Shown: positions 15,356-23,216 of the stretch, in pieces
How the letters are laid out: every line of letters begins with the position of its first letter
Numbering within the stretch: the stretch's first letter is position 1
Source of the DNA: Lachnospiraceae bacterium UBA7143
GTDB taxonomy: Bacteria > Bacillota > Clostridia > Lachnospirales > Lachnospiraceae
Assembly: GCA_002491905.1 (NCBI GenBank)
Contig: DKWV01000017.1
Coordinates: 1 to 50,024 of the forward strand
DNA length: 50,024 nt
Reading direction: 5' to 3'
Notes under the pieces: generated by a model
What the model was told of the DNA's origin: nothing
Seen by the model: the letters and a program-made list of their open reading frames with translations, nothing else
The model's database searches: none
Program-made: the position numbers and the translations under genes

Positions 15356-18112
15356 ATGAATACAAAATACAATATGATTCTTATTAAGGGTGAAATAGAA
15401 ACATCCGATATAAGATCCTGCCAATATAACAGGGGAACGCGTAAATGGGATGTGGATTATGGGAAAGGAAAGATATATTCTTACGGATATTTAAATGTAG
15501 AGTGGCTGACTGACCCGAAAATTTTAGATCCCAATATGTATCGGGTTAGCAAAGACGGGCAGACGCTTTTTGGTATTAAAGATATCCGCGTATTTAAAAG
15601 TGTGTATCAGGACGAGATATACTGGCATATTTGTTTTGGTGACGGCACAGAGAAAGATTACCGCCAGAGTGAGCTGAAAATAAAGGAATCCTGTCTCAAC
15701 CGCAAGCAGTCAGCGAATGTGTTCGCATACATAAAACAGATTGCTGGCCTAAGCAATATCAGGAATGAAGAAACCGGAGAAAAGTTACTGACAAAGCGGT
15801 TTGAAAAGATATCATTTGTGAGCAGTGACGTAGCGTTAGCGAAGTATTTGGACCCGGGTTCACTGCGGAAAGATAAAAATGTGCGTGAATATATACCGAT
15901 TTTTCCATTTGGTTGTAATAACAGCCAGTATAAGGCTGTCAAAAGAGCTATGGAAAATCAAATCAGCGTGATCCAAGGGCCTCCCGGAACGGGCAAGACG
16001 CAGACGATATTGAATATTATTGCCAATATACTGATGCAGGGAAAAACCGTTCAGATTGTATCAAATAACAACTCGGCAACTGAAAATGTGTATGAGAAAT
16101 TATCTTCTCCCAAATACAATTTGGGTTTTATTGCTGCGGCGTTGGGAAGCTCTAAAAACAAGAAAGTGTTTATTGAAAATCAGGACGGGAAGTATCCTGA
16201 TTTTTCGTCGTGGAAAACGAAAGAGGATCCCGATGTTTTGCGAAAAAGAATAGCAGAACAGTCGGTTCAGTTAAAAACGGTTTTTGATAAGCAGGAACGA
16301 CTGGCATCTTTAAGACAGGAAATCTCGCAATTATCCACGGAGTTGGAATATTTTAATCAGTATGCTGATGAGTCAGATGTTAATACGGATAGCATAAAAT
16401 TTAAGAAAGAACTATTGTCAAAGAATTGGATGGCATTGTGGCAGGAGTGCCAGAGGATTTCTGAAAGGGAAAGGATAGCCAGATTTTTATTAAAGCTGTT
16501 TAAGATAAAAGCCCGTTTCAGGTATGGAGTAACGGACTGGAAGTACGGTAAGAGGGATATGGCAAGGATCATCACGTCTTTTCAGGCTATGTATTATCGA
16601 ACAAGGCAGGCGGAGTTGTCTGCGGAAATTGTTGAGATTGAAGAATATTTGAATCATGTAAATAGGAACTTACTCGATGATTTATGCGATCAGTCCATGA
16701 TTGCCTTAAAAGACAGACTGGCAAGAAACTATGAAGCCGAGGGCAGCCGTAAAATATTTAGTGAAGATGATTTGTGGAAAGACCCGTATAGTGTGCTGGC
16801 GGAGTATCCCGTTATATTAAGCACGACATTTTCGTCAACAAGCAGCCTGCATACAGAGGTTGTTTATGATTATCTCATTATGGACGAGGCGTCGCAGGTA
16901 GATGTTGCAACGGGTGCACTGGCACTTTCCTGCGCAAAGAATGTTGTGATCGTGGGAGATACCAAACAGCTTCCCAATGTTGTTACAGAGAATGTCAAAA
17001 GCAAGGCAAAAGCTATATATGACAGTTTCCATGTAGATGAGGGATATCAGTATACACGGAGTTTTTTACAGTCGGTATTGGATGTTATGCCAAATGTGAC
17101 ACAGACGCTGTTACGGGAACACTACAGATGCCATCCTAAAATAATCAATTTCTGCAACCAGAAATTTTACCGTGGCGAGCTGATTATTATGACAAGGGAT
17201 AACGGCGAGGAGGATGTTTTATCGGTGGTTAAAACTGTAGTGGGGAATCATGCGCGTGACCATTACAGCCAGCGTCAGATAGATGTCATCAAAAAGGAGA
17301 TTATACCTAAATATGCCTTGGATTCGAAAGAAACCGGCATTATAGCGCCATACAAGAATCAGGTGGAAGCTTTGAGCAGGGAGATCAGCGACATGGACGC
17401 CGCTACGGTACATAAATTTCAGGGCAAGGAAAAGGAAAATATCATTATATCTACAGTGGATGATGAGATATCAGATTTTGCGGATGATCCGTACCTAATT
17501 AACGTTGCGGTATCGAGGGCAAAGAAGAGACTGATGCTCGTTGTTACCGGGAACGAACAGACAAAAGAGCATAACATAACAGATTTGATTGACTACATTC
17601 AATACCACAATTTTGAGGTTGCAGACAGTAAGGTTTATTCGATTTTTGATTATCTTTACAAGCAGTATACAGAGGAAAGGAGAGTATTTTTGCGTAAGCA
17701 TAAAAGGGTATCACGGTATGACTCGGAAAATCTGACCTATTCGTTGATTGAAGAAATCATTGCGGAGAACAACAAATATGCCAGTTTGGATGTGGTCTGT
17801 CATTTCCCCTTAAATATGCTGATTAAAAATCCAGCATTATTAAATGAACAGGAATGTCGTTTTGCGATGAATCCGGCGGCGCATTTAGACTTTCTGATAT
17901 ATAACAGAATCGGTAAAAAGCCTGTGCTGGCGATTGAAGTTGACGGATACGAAAATCATAAACAGGGAACTGCGCAGGCTTCACGGGATCTGTTGAAGGA
18001 TCATATTTTGGAATTGTATCAGATCCCACTGCTGCGGTTTAAGACAAACGGCAGCGGCGAAAAGGAGAAAATTGTAGAGGAACTGGAAAATCGGTTGAAC
18101 AGCGGCAAATGA
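15356..18112 (+). CDS. UPF1-like SF1 helicase with C-terminal DUF2726-like nuclease domain
   Basis: 918 residues. Superfamily 1 motifs are clear: Walker A GPPGTGKTQT (about 208), DEASQ (about 510), GDTKQLPNV, HYRCHPKIINFCN, KFQGKEKENIIIST and NVAVSRAKKRL. This is the COG1112/Dna2-Upf1 type. The C-terminal 110 residues contain AHLDFLIY, AIEVDGYENH and ASRDLLKDHILE, as in DUF2726, a PD-(D/E)XK/Vsr-like fold, so nuclease activity is plausible. Such helicases occur in several phage-defence systems, including Mokosh, where a related helicase goes with a kinase and a nuclease. It follows the lipoprotein gene after 54 bases with an AAAAGGAAAA site and could be cotranscribed or independent. Confidence 0.82.
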   Translation: MNTKYNMILIKGEIETSDIRSCQYNRGTRKWDVDYGKGKIYSYGYLNVEWLTDPKILDPNMYRVSKDGQTLFGIKDIRVFKSVYQDEIYWHICFGDGTEKDYRQSELKIKESCLNRKQSANVFAYIKQIAGLSNIRNEETGEKLLTKRFEKISFVSSDVALAKYLDPGSLRKDKNVREYIPIFPFGCNNSQYKAVKRAMENQISVIQGPPGTGKTQTILNIIANILMQGKTVQIVSNNNSATENVYEKLSSPKYNLGFIAAALGSSKNKKVFIENQDGKYPDFSSWKTKEDPDVLRKRIAEQSVQLKTVFDKQERLASLRQEISQLSTELEYFNQYADESDVNTDSIKFKKELLSKNWMALWQECQRISERERIARFLLKLFKIKARFRYGVTDWKYGKRDMARIITSFQAMYYRTRQAELSAEIVEIEEYLNHVNRNLLDDLCDQSMIALKDRLARNYEAEGSRKIFSEDDLWKDPYSVLAEYPVILSTTFSSTSSLHTEVVYDYLIMDEASQVDVATGALALSCAKNVVIVGDTKQLPNVVTENVKSKAKAIYDSFHVDEGYQYTRSFLQSVLDVMPNVTQTLLREHYRCHPKIINFCNQKFYRGELIIMTRDNGEEDVLSVVKTVVGNHARDHYSQRQIDVIKKEIIPKYALDSKETGIIAPYKNQVEALSREISDMDAATVHKFQGKEKENIIISTVDDEISDFADDPYLINVAVSRAKKRLMLVVTGNEQTKEHNITDLIDYIQYHNFEVADSKVYSIFDYLYKQYTEERRVFLRKHKRVSRYDSENLTYSLIEEIIAENNKYASLDVVCHFPLNMLIKNPALLNEQECRFAMNPAAHLDFLIYNRIGKKPVLAIEVDGYENHKQGTAQASRDLLKDHILELYQIPLLRFKTNGSGEKEKIVEELENRLNSGK

Positions 18113-18118
18113 AGCAGG

Positions 18119-19036
18119 CTACTTTTCCGCATCACCGTGAATCCCCTTCTCAATGATCCCGAATCCCAGTGGATAAGGCCCGGTGTGCACGCCAATTGTT
18201 GCCCCGATTTGGTAAACGGGTATTTCGTCTATGGTATATCCCTTTTCCTGCAGGGTGGAAAGGGCATGGTCGCGGAAAGCGATACCTTCCTCACGGTCAT
18301 AGCCGTATCCGACGGCAATGCTGTAGCAGTCGATTCCCAGAGGGCTGTCCTTTAGATATTCCAGAAGGAGCGCCATCACTTTTTTCAGTGTGCGCTTTCG
18401 ACCACGGTCGAGCCCGGAAGGGAAAATTTCTCCCTGTTCTAATGTGATAACAGGGCGGATGTCCAGTGCGCCGCCGGCAAGAGCCGCCACCTTTCCGATT
18501 CGGCCTCCGTGTTTTAAATATTCCATATTTCCCACAGTAAAAAAAATCCTGCCGGTGCTCTTGATGGTTTCCAGCCGGGCTATGGTATCATGGTAGCTGA
18601 AACCGTGGTCCCGCAGACTGGCGGCCTCCAGAACATATTGACCCTGCAGAACCGTATTGATGGTAGCGTCAATGACGGTAATCTCAGCCTGCGGATATTT
18701 TTCCAGAATAAGTTCTTTGGCGTTGAGAGCGGACTGCATGGAACCGCTGAATTTCGTAGTGATACAGATGCATATGACGGGAGTGTCATTTTCTGCAAAG
18801 GGTCGAAAAGCTTCTTCGTAGTCCTGAATAGAAGGCATGGAGGACTTAGGATATACGCCCTTTTTCTCTACCATCATCTGATAGAAGTCCCGGATGGCAA
18901 TATCCACATTTTCCTTAAAATAATGTGTCTCGTCAAAAGATACATAAAAGGGTACGACTGTTATGTTCTTTTCCTGTGTCAATGCGGAGGGCAGATCACA
19001 GGAGCCGTCGCTGATAATATGAAATGTTTCTCTCAT
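18119..19036 (-). CDS. DegV family fatty-acid-binding protein
   Basis: 305 residues from the ATG at 19036, preceded by AAGGAAG; a longer frame upstream has no homologous look. DegV proteins bind long-chain fatty acids, and in the FakA/FakB system they present them for phosphorylation. Typical features are the N-terminal ISDGSCDLP, the TTKFSGSMQSA loop, GNMEYLKHGGRIG, and the C-terminal GATIGVHTGPYPLGFGI. Length and motifs are normal. The gene converges on the helicase gene with only six bases between them and no visible terminator, and it marks the right edge of the defence island. No fakA-like kinase is in the window. Confidence 0.9.
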   Translation of the reverse strand: MRETFHIISDGSCDLPSALTQEKNITVVPFYVSFDETHYFKENVDIAIRDFYQMMVEKKGVYPKSSMPSIQDYEEAFRPFAENDTPVICICITTKFSGSMQSALNAKELILEKYPQAEITVIDATINTVLQGQYVLEAASLRDHGFSYHDTIARLETIKSTGRIFFTVGNMEYLKHGGRIGKVAALAGGALDIRPVITLEQGEIFPSGLDRGRKRTLKKVMALLLEYLKDSPLGIDCYSIAVGYGYDREEGIAFRDHALSTLQEKGYTIDEIPVYQIGATIGVHTGPYPLGFGIIEKGIHGDAEK

Positions 19037-19204
19037 ATTGAATATCTTCCTTGCGTAATGGATTTTCGCGGACGGCCATATGATGGCAGGCTGTCCGATT
19101 GTTGATATATAGAATACTACGTTTGGAGGGCAAATGCAATGATCAGCCTTTTGTTTCAGACGGCAAAATACTGACAAAAATTTATGGTAAAGGGAAAGGG
19201 GAAA

Positions 19205-19213
19205 TGGTACAAT
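19205..19213 (+). promoter_or_regulatory. Extended -10 element before the yqeY-like gene
   Basis: TGGTACAAT fits an extended -10 (TGnTATAAT-like) about 60 bases before the yqeY-like start. No good -35 is seen at the proper distance, which extended -10 promoters can tolerate. The 236-base degV-yqeY gap must also hold the degV promoter on the other strand; I could not place it. Confidence 0.35.
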
Positions 19214-19272
19214 TATTTGGGTAAAGACAAACAAAATGTTTGCTGGAATAAAAGAAAGGACGGTATTTTATA

Positions 19273-19716
19273 ATGAGTATGATTGATGAAGTGCGCTCCC
19301 AGATGATGGAGGCCATGAAGAAAAGGGAAAAGGACAGAAAGGATGCGCTGTCCATGCTGCTTTCGGCGTTGAAAAACAAGGCGATTGATAAGCGTGCGGA
19401 CCTCACGGAGGCGGAAGAATATGAAGTCGTTAAAAAGGAAATGAAGCAGACGAAAGAGACGATGGAGCTGGCCCCTGAAAACAGGGAGGATATCAGAGAA
19501 GCCTGCCGGATCAGGCTGGCGGTTTATCAGGAGTTTGCCCCTGAAGAGATGAGCGAGGAGGCCATCCGCGAGCAAGTTAAGGAAGTGTTGGAGGCTCTGG
19601 GTATCACGCAGCCTTCAGGAAAAGACAAGGGGAAAGTGATGAAGGAATTAATGCCAAGGGTAAAGGGTAAGGCAGACGGCAGCGTGGTAAATAGGATTGT
19701 CGGAGAAATGCTGTAA
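19273..19716 (+). CDS. GatB/YqeY domain-containing protein
   Basis: 147 residues, full length for the YqeY family. It starts MSMIDEVRSQMMEAMKKREKDRKDALSML style and contains AEEYEVVKKEMKQ and the terminal GADGSVVNRIV-like segment (here KADGSVVNRIVGEML). The fold is shared with the tail domain of the GatB amidotransferase subunit, which contacts tRNA, but free-standing YqeY proteins have no firmly established function. It is flanked by degV (divergent) and the AbiE pair, and is probably a monocistronic core gene. Confidence 0.88.
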   Translation: MSMIDEVRSQMMEAMKKREKDRKDALSMLLSALKNKAIDKRADLTEAEEYEVVKKEMKQTKETMELAPENREDIREACRIRLAVYQEFAPEEMSEEAIREQVKEVLEALGITQPSGKDKGKVMKELMPRVKGKADGSVVNRIVGEML

Positions 19717-19832
19717 TGTCGCTTTAATGAGAGGATATTGCAATATTTATTAATGCTTTATATGCCATAGCGGACAACCTGGAAGGAAAATTATTTGTTA
19801 ATTTAGTAAAAATCTTTGATATGAAATAGAAG

Positions 19833-19861
19833 TTGACTTTAAAACTACAGTTATTTATAAT
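19833..19861 (+). promoter_or_regulatory. Consensus sigma-A promoter of the AbiE pair
   Basis: TTGACT (19833-19838), exactly 17 bases, then a perfect TATAAT (19856-19861). The expected transcription start, about seven bases downstream, falls at about 19868, immediately before the likely ATG of abiEi at 19869, so the message may be leaderless. Confidence 0.75.
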
Positions 19862-19868
19862 GTGTGGT

Positions 19869-20459
19869 ATGAAAGTAAACAAAAAGGAAATGATAGAAGA
19901 AAAAATTTTACAAAATCAAGGCATTATACGGATTGCAGACATTGTTGCGGAGGGTATTTCAAAGCAATACGCGATTAAGTATTTGCAAGACAAAAATTAT
20001 GAAAGGGTTGCAAAAGGCGTATATCTGACTCCAGACGCATGGCGGGATGATTTGTACATTATTTCTCTGCAATATAAGAAAATCGTCTATTCTCACGATA
20101 CGGCTCTGTATCTGCTTGGATTATCGGAACGGGAACCGATCTGCTTTACGGTTACCGTTCCAAGAGGATATAAAGTGGACTATAAAGGGAACAGCCCATT
20201 TAAAAAGGTAACGGTAGTGGAGGAACGCTATTCTTTGGGTATAGATACTGCTATTACGCCATATGGACATGCAGTTCCATGCTATAACGCAGAAAGAACT
20301 TTGTGTGATATTTTCAGAACCGACACAGAAATGCAGGAAAAGCAGTTTGCCGTAAAAGAATATTTGAATGGAAAGAAAAATTTGCCAAGGCTTATGGAAT
20401 ATGCCAAAACATTCCGTGTAGAGAAAAAGATTAAACAATATATGGAGGTGTTGCTGTGA
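19869..20459 (+). CDS. abiEi: AbiEi-type antitoxin / transcriptional regulator
   Basis: 196 residues from ATG 19869. The family usually begins with a lysine-rich helix like MKVNKKEMIEEK here; earlier in-frame starts would lie in the promoter. The N-terminal winged helix (GIIRIADIVAEGISKQYAIKYL) binds DNA and autoregulates. The rest (ERVAKGVYLTPDAW, YSHDTALYLLGLSEREP, YNAERTLCDIFR) matches the AbiEi antitoxin family of type IV toxin-antitoxin systems. It overlaps the toxin gene by four bases. The gene and its partner look more AT-rich than the degV and panCD regions, which suggests horizontal gain. Confidence 0.85.
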   Translation: MKVNKKEMIEEKILQNQGIIRIADIVAEGISKQYAIKYLQDKNYERVAKGVYLTPDAWRDDLYIISLQYKKIVYSHDTALYLLGLSEREPICFTVTVPRGYKVDYKGNSPFKKVTVVEERYSLGIDTAITPYGHAVPCYNAERTLCDIFRTDTEMQEKQFAVKEYLNGKKNLPRLMEYAKTFRVEKKIKQYMEVLL

Positions 20460-21121
20460 TTCATACTTCAACACAATTGAAAGCTTTGATAAGGAACGAA
20501 TCGCATGGGGATAATGCCAAAGCTATGACACTGATCAGAAATTATGTAATGGAGAGATTTTTGGAACGGATGTCGCTTTCGAAATATAGGGATAGCCTGA
20601 TATTAAAAGGTGGGTTACTGATTGCTTCTATGGTGGGCCTTGATAACCGTGCAACTATGGATATAGATACTACTATACGGAATTATAATCTTTCTACAGA
20701 TGATGTGATTACGCCTAAGGAAGTGAATTATGAATACGCATTGATGTTTGAGGAACGTACGATACCCTTGTTAGCTTATAATCTTGAAACTGTGTTGGCA
20801 GAAAAAATGGAAACTATCATTTCAAGAGGAATCTTAAATACAAGGATGAGAGACTACTATGACCTTATGATTTTAAAGGTTGTCAAATCGGATGCAATTA
20901 ACTATGGGGATTTAGCAAAAGCATTTGAAGCTACAAGTAAAAAAAGGGAATCACATGAACTTGTATCAGACTTAAATCATATTTTGAAACAGATTAAATT
21001 TGATGCCGGATTGGCTGAACAGTGGAAAATATATCAGCGAAAATATAATTATGCTATGGATTATAATTGGGAAGATATAGTAGAGAATATAGAACAATTA
21101 TTTGAAATGGTGACCCAATGA
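20456..21121 (+). CDS. abiEii: AbiEii-type nucleotidyltransferase toxin, internally shortened
   Basis: 221 residues; AbiEii proteins are usually about 270-300. Family hallmarks present are SLILKGGLLIASM, the DxD-type RATMDIDTTI, ITPKEVNYEYALMFEE, AYNLETVLAEKMETIISRG and NTRMRDYYDL. Between MDIDTTI and ITPKEV the family normally has about 60-70 residues that include a third conserved acidic motif of the KxDI(T/A)TGD kind. Here the two blocks are only about 12 residues apart (junction about 20690-20715), in frame. The toxin therefore probably lost part of its catalytic centre while keeping its fold edges and reading frame. AbiEii transfers nucleotides (GTP-dependent in the type member). The length comparison is from memory. 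Confidence 0.75.
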   Translation: MIHTSTQLKALIRNESHGDNAKAMTLIRNYVMERFLERMSLSKYRDSLILKGGLLIASMVGLDNRATMDIDTTIRNYNLSTDDVITPKEVNYEYALMFEERTIPLLAYNLETVLAEKMETIISRGILNTRMRDYYDLMILKVVKSDAINYGDLAKAFEATSKKRESHELVSDLNHILKQIKFDAGLAEQWKIYQRKYNYAMDYNWEDIVENIEQLFEMVTQ

Positions 21122-21741
21122 AAAACAACATTATCTACGGCCGAACAAACCAAAACATAGAATGCATTTATTATAAAGATTCCACGCAGTCCTACCCCGT
21201 GCACACCCACGCAAACCACTTCACACTGGGCCTCGTTTCGGACGGCGCAGTCTGTGTTGTCTGCGATGACGAAAGGAAGATATACCGCGCAGGAGCGCAT
21301 TTCTGTATTCCGCCGGATACACCCCATGCAATAGAGACGGTACATGGTACTGCTTATTCTATGATAAGTGTCTGCATATCCGTCGATGAAATGCCGAATC
21401 GGGCGGGAATGGAAGCGACTTGTATGGAGAAGCTAAAGAAACGGATTCTGGACACACCCGAGGATGTATTTTTAGTCGAAGACATGGCCCGGAGCATAGG
21501 GATGAGTCCCTATCACATGATCCGGCAGTTTAAAGCGGCCTGTGGTCTGACACCCCACCAGTTCCAGATACAGTGCAGGGTGAGAAAAGGGCAGAAGCTT
21601 TTGGAAGAAGGAAAAAGCGTGACCGAAGCGGCTTATGCCACAGGGTTTTGTGACCAGAGCCACTTCGACCGATGCTTTCATAGAATTGTCAGATTGACGC
21701 CAGGCGAGTATAGGACACACACTAGCACAGAGACGGCATAA
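21118..21741 (+). CDS. AraC-family transcriptional regulator with N-terminal cupin
   Basis: 207 residues. The N-terminal cupin-like sensor half contains PVHTHANHFTLGLVSDG and IPPDTPHAIE. The C-terminal double helix-turn-helix is seen in LVEDMARSIGMSPYHMIRQFK and VTEAAYATGFCDQSHFDRCFHR, followed by LTPGEYR. The ATG overlaps the abiEii stop by four bases and lacks a strong binding site of its own, so it appears translationally coupled to the toxin gene. It is slightly short for an AraC protein of this kind. It converges with a cupin gene and their 3' ends overlap by 20 bases; the cupin gene could be a target, but no operator was identified. Confidence 0.85.
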   Translation: MKNNIIYGRTNQNIECIYYKDSTQSYPVHTHANHFTLGLVSDGAVCVVCDDERKIYRAGAHFCIPPDTPHAIETVHGTAYSMISVCISVDEMPNRAGMEATCMEKLKKRILDTPEDVFLVEDMARSIGMSPYHMIRQFKAACGLTPHQFQIQCRVRKGQKLLEEGKSVTEAAYATGFCDQSHFDRCFHRIVRLTPGEYRTHTSTETA

Positions 21742-22111
21742 ATTTGGCGAACAGGAAAAGGCCGTCGGCGCCTGCATTTACTTCATGGGGAATACCGGCG
21801 GGCATTATAGAAATGACGCCGGGTTCATAGGGAATGCTGGCGCCGTCGCTTATGCAGACGCCGGAACCGGCGATTACTTCATGTGTCTCCAATTGTGTTT
21901 CATGGATATGATTCAGAATACTTTTGCCCGGAGCAATGCGGACGAGATGATAGCTGAACTGCCCGTCGGTATCTTTGGCGGAAACAATGTGCTTTAGCTC
22001 TACGCCGTCAAAGGCAGGGTGCTTTGCCCAGAGGATGTCTGCAAATTCTGCTGCCGATTCCGGCAGTCTGAGAGAACCGTTGTCAAATGCTTCAAATAAA
22101 TCGTTACCCAT
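21722..22111 (-). CDS. Cupin-domain protein
   Basis: 129 residues. The single cupin barrel shows GKSILNHIHETQLETHEVIAGSG, a metal-site-like run with His, His, Glu and a later His, and then PAGIPHEVNAG. Such small cupins bind a metal and act as sensors, isomerases or sugar-binding proteins; the substrate cannot be told. The start at 22111 has AGGAGG seven bases upstream. It overlaps the convergent AraC gene by 20 bases. Confidence 0.8.
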   Translation of the reverse strand: MGNDLFEAFDNGSLRLPESAAEFADILWAKHPAFDGVELKHIVSAKDTDGQFSYHLVRIAPGKSILNHIHETQLETHEVIAGSGVCISDGASIPYEPGVISIMPAGIPHEVNAGADGLFLFAKFMPSLC

Positions 22112-22320
22112 AAATGTGAGCCTCCTTTGTTTTTGATACGTGTATTATATGGCTGTTCAAAAGAGGGGGATTGGATAAAATTGCGGATTTTGCGGGTGTG
22201 TATTATCATGCAGAAAACAGCAAGATTTATGAAAAGGAGAAGCAGTGTTTTTGCTATAATAGCCGCAGAAGCGCGGGCTGTGGGTTAATGCCATATGCGG
22301 GACGAAAGGAAACTGCTGCA

Positions 22321-23216
22321 ATGAAAAACATGACCCAAAATATTATTACGGCGATAGACTACATGGAAGCCCATCTGTTTGACAGGCCGGATCTGGGGCG
22401 GTTGCTGACGCGGTACACTACTCAAAGTACCATTTACACCGTATGTTTGTAAATGAGGTCGGCATTACGCTGCATGATTATATACAGCGCAGGCAGTTGA
22501 CAGAGGCGGCAAAGCTTTTGGTTTATTCGGACAAGCCGATTATGGAAGTCGCCCTCCTTGCAGGATATGGGAGCCAGCAGGCATTTACGACCGCATTTAA
22601 AGAGATGTATAAAAAGACACCGGCCAGATACCGGGGAGAGGCGGTGTTTTATCCCCTGCAGTTAAGGTATGTCCTGAATCGGGATCCTGAGAAACGACCC
22701 AAAACAGTTTCCTGGAAACCGCGGATTGCCTATGCGGCAGCGGAGGACATACCGGGATGTATGGATTTGGCACGCCTTGCGGTAGATGGATTTCCCTGTC
22801 TGGATGAGAATCAGTATGCGGAACGGCTGCGGGATTCTATTGGCTGCAGTGGGACGCTGATTCTGAAAGATGCGGATACGGCGGTCGGTCTTATGGCGTT
22901 TTGCAGGGAGACCGGCAGCATTGACTTTCTGGGTGTACATCCGCAATACAGGCAGCAGGGAATAGAGGCGGCATTTATACAAAGGATGATGGAGACTGTG
23001 AACGCCGGTACAAAAGTTACAGTTACAACCTTTCGGGAAGGTGACAAGGCGGATACAGGCTATCGGAAGCTCTTTAAAGAACTGGGATTTATGGAGGCGG
23101 AGCTGCTTATCGAATTTGGATATCCCACACAGCGCTTTATTTTACAAAGGGAAGGATGTGGGATCAATGGAGAAACATATGCAGACAGCGGAAAATCCGC
23201 TGGCCCGGGATTTTAA
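22321..23216 (+). pseudogene. AraC-type DNA-binding domain fused to GNAT acetyltransferase, frameshifted
   Basis: A GAAAGGA site precedes ATG 22321, which opens NIITAIDYMEAHLFDRPDLG, the usual start of an AraC helix-turn-helix domain. After the G4 run at 22395-22398 the frame goes out and ends at 22452. One extra G would continue into AVADAVHYSKYHLHRMFVNE, the exact family consensus, which then runs through VALLAGYGSQQAFTTAFKEM. After that comes a GNAT-like domain (DFLGVHPQYRQQGIEAAF, YRKLFKELGFMEAE) to 23216. The gene is thus broken by a one-base loss in a G tract, or reads correctly if the tract varies in length. An internal ATG at 22443 could still yield a truncated protein. Its end overlaps the MATE gene by 50 bases. 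Confidence 0.75.
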
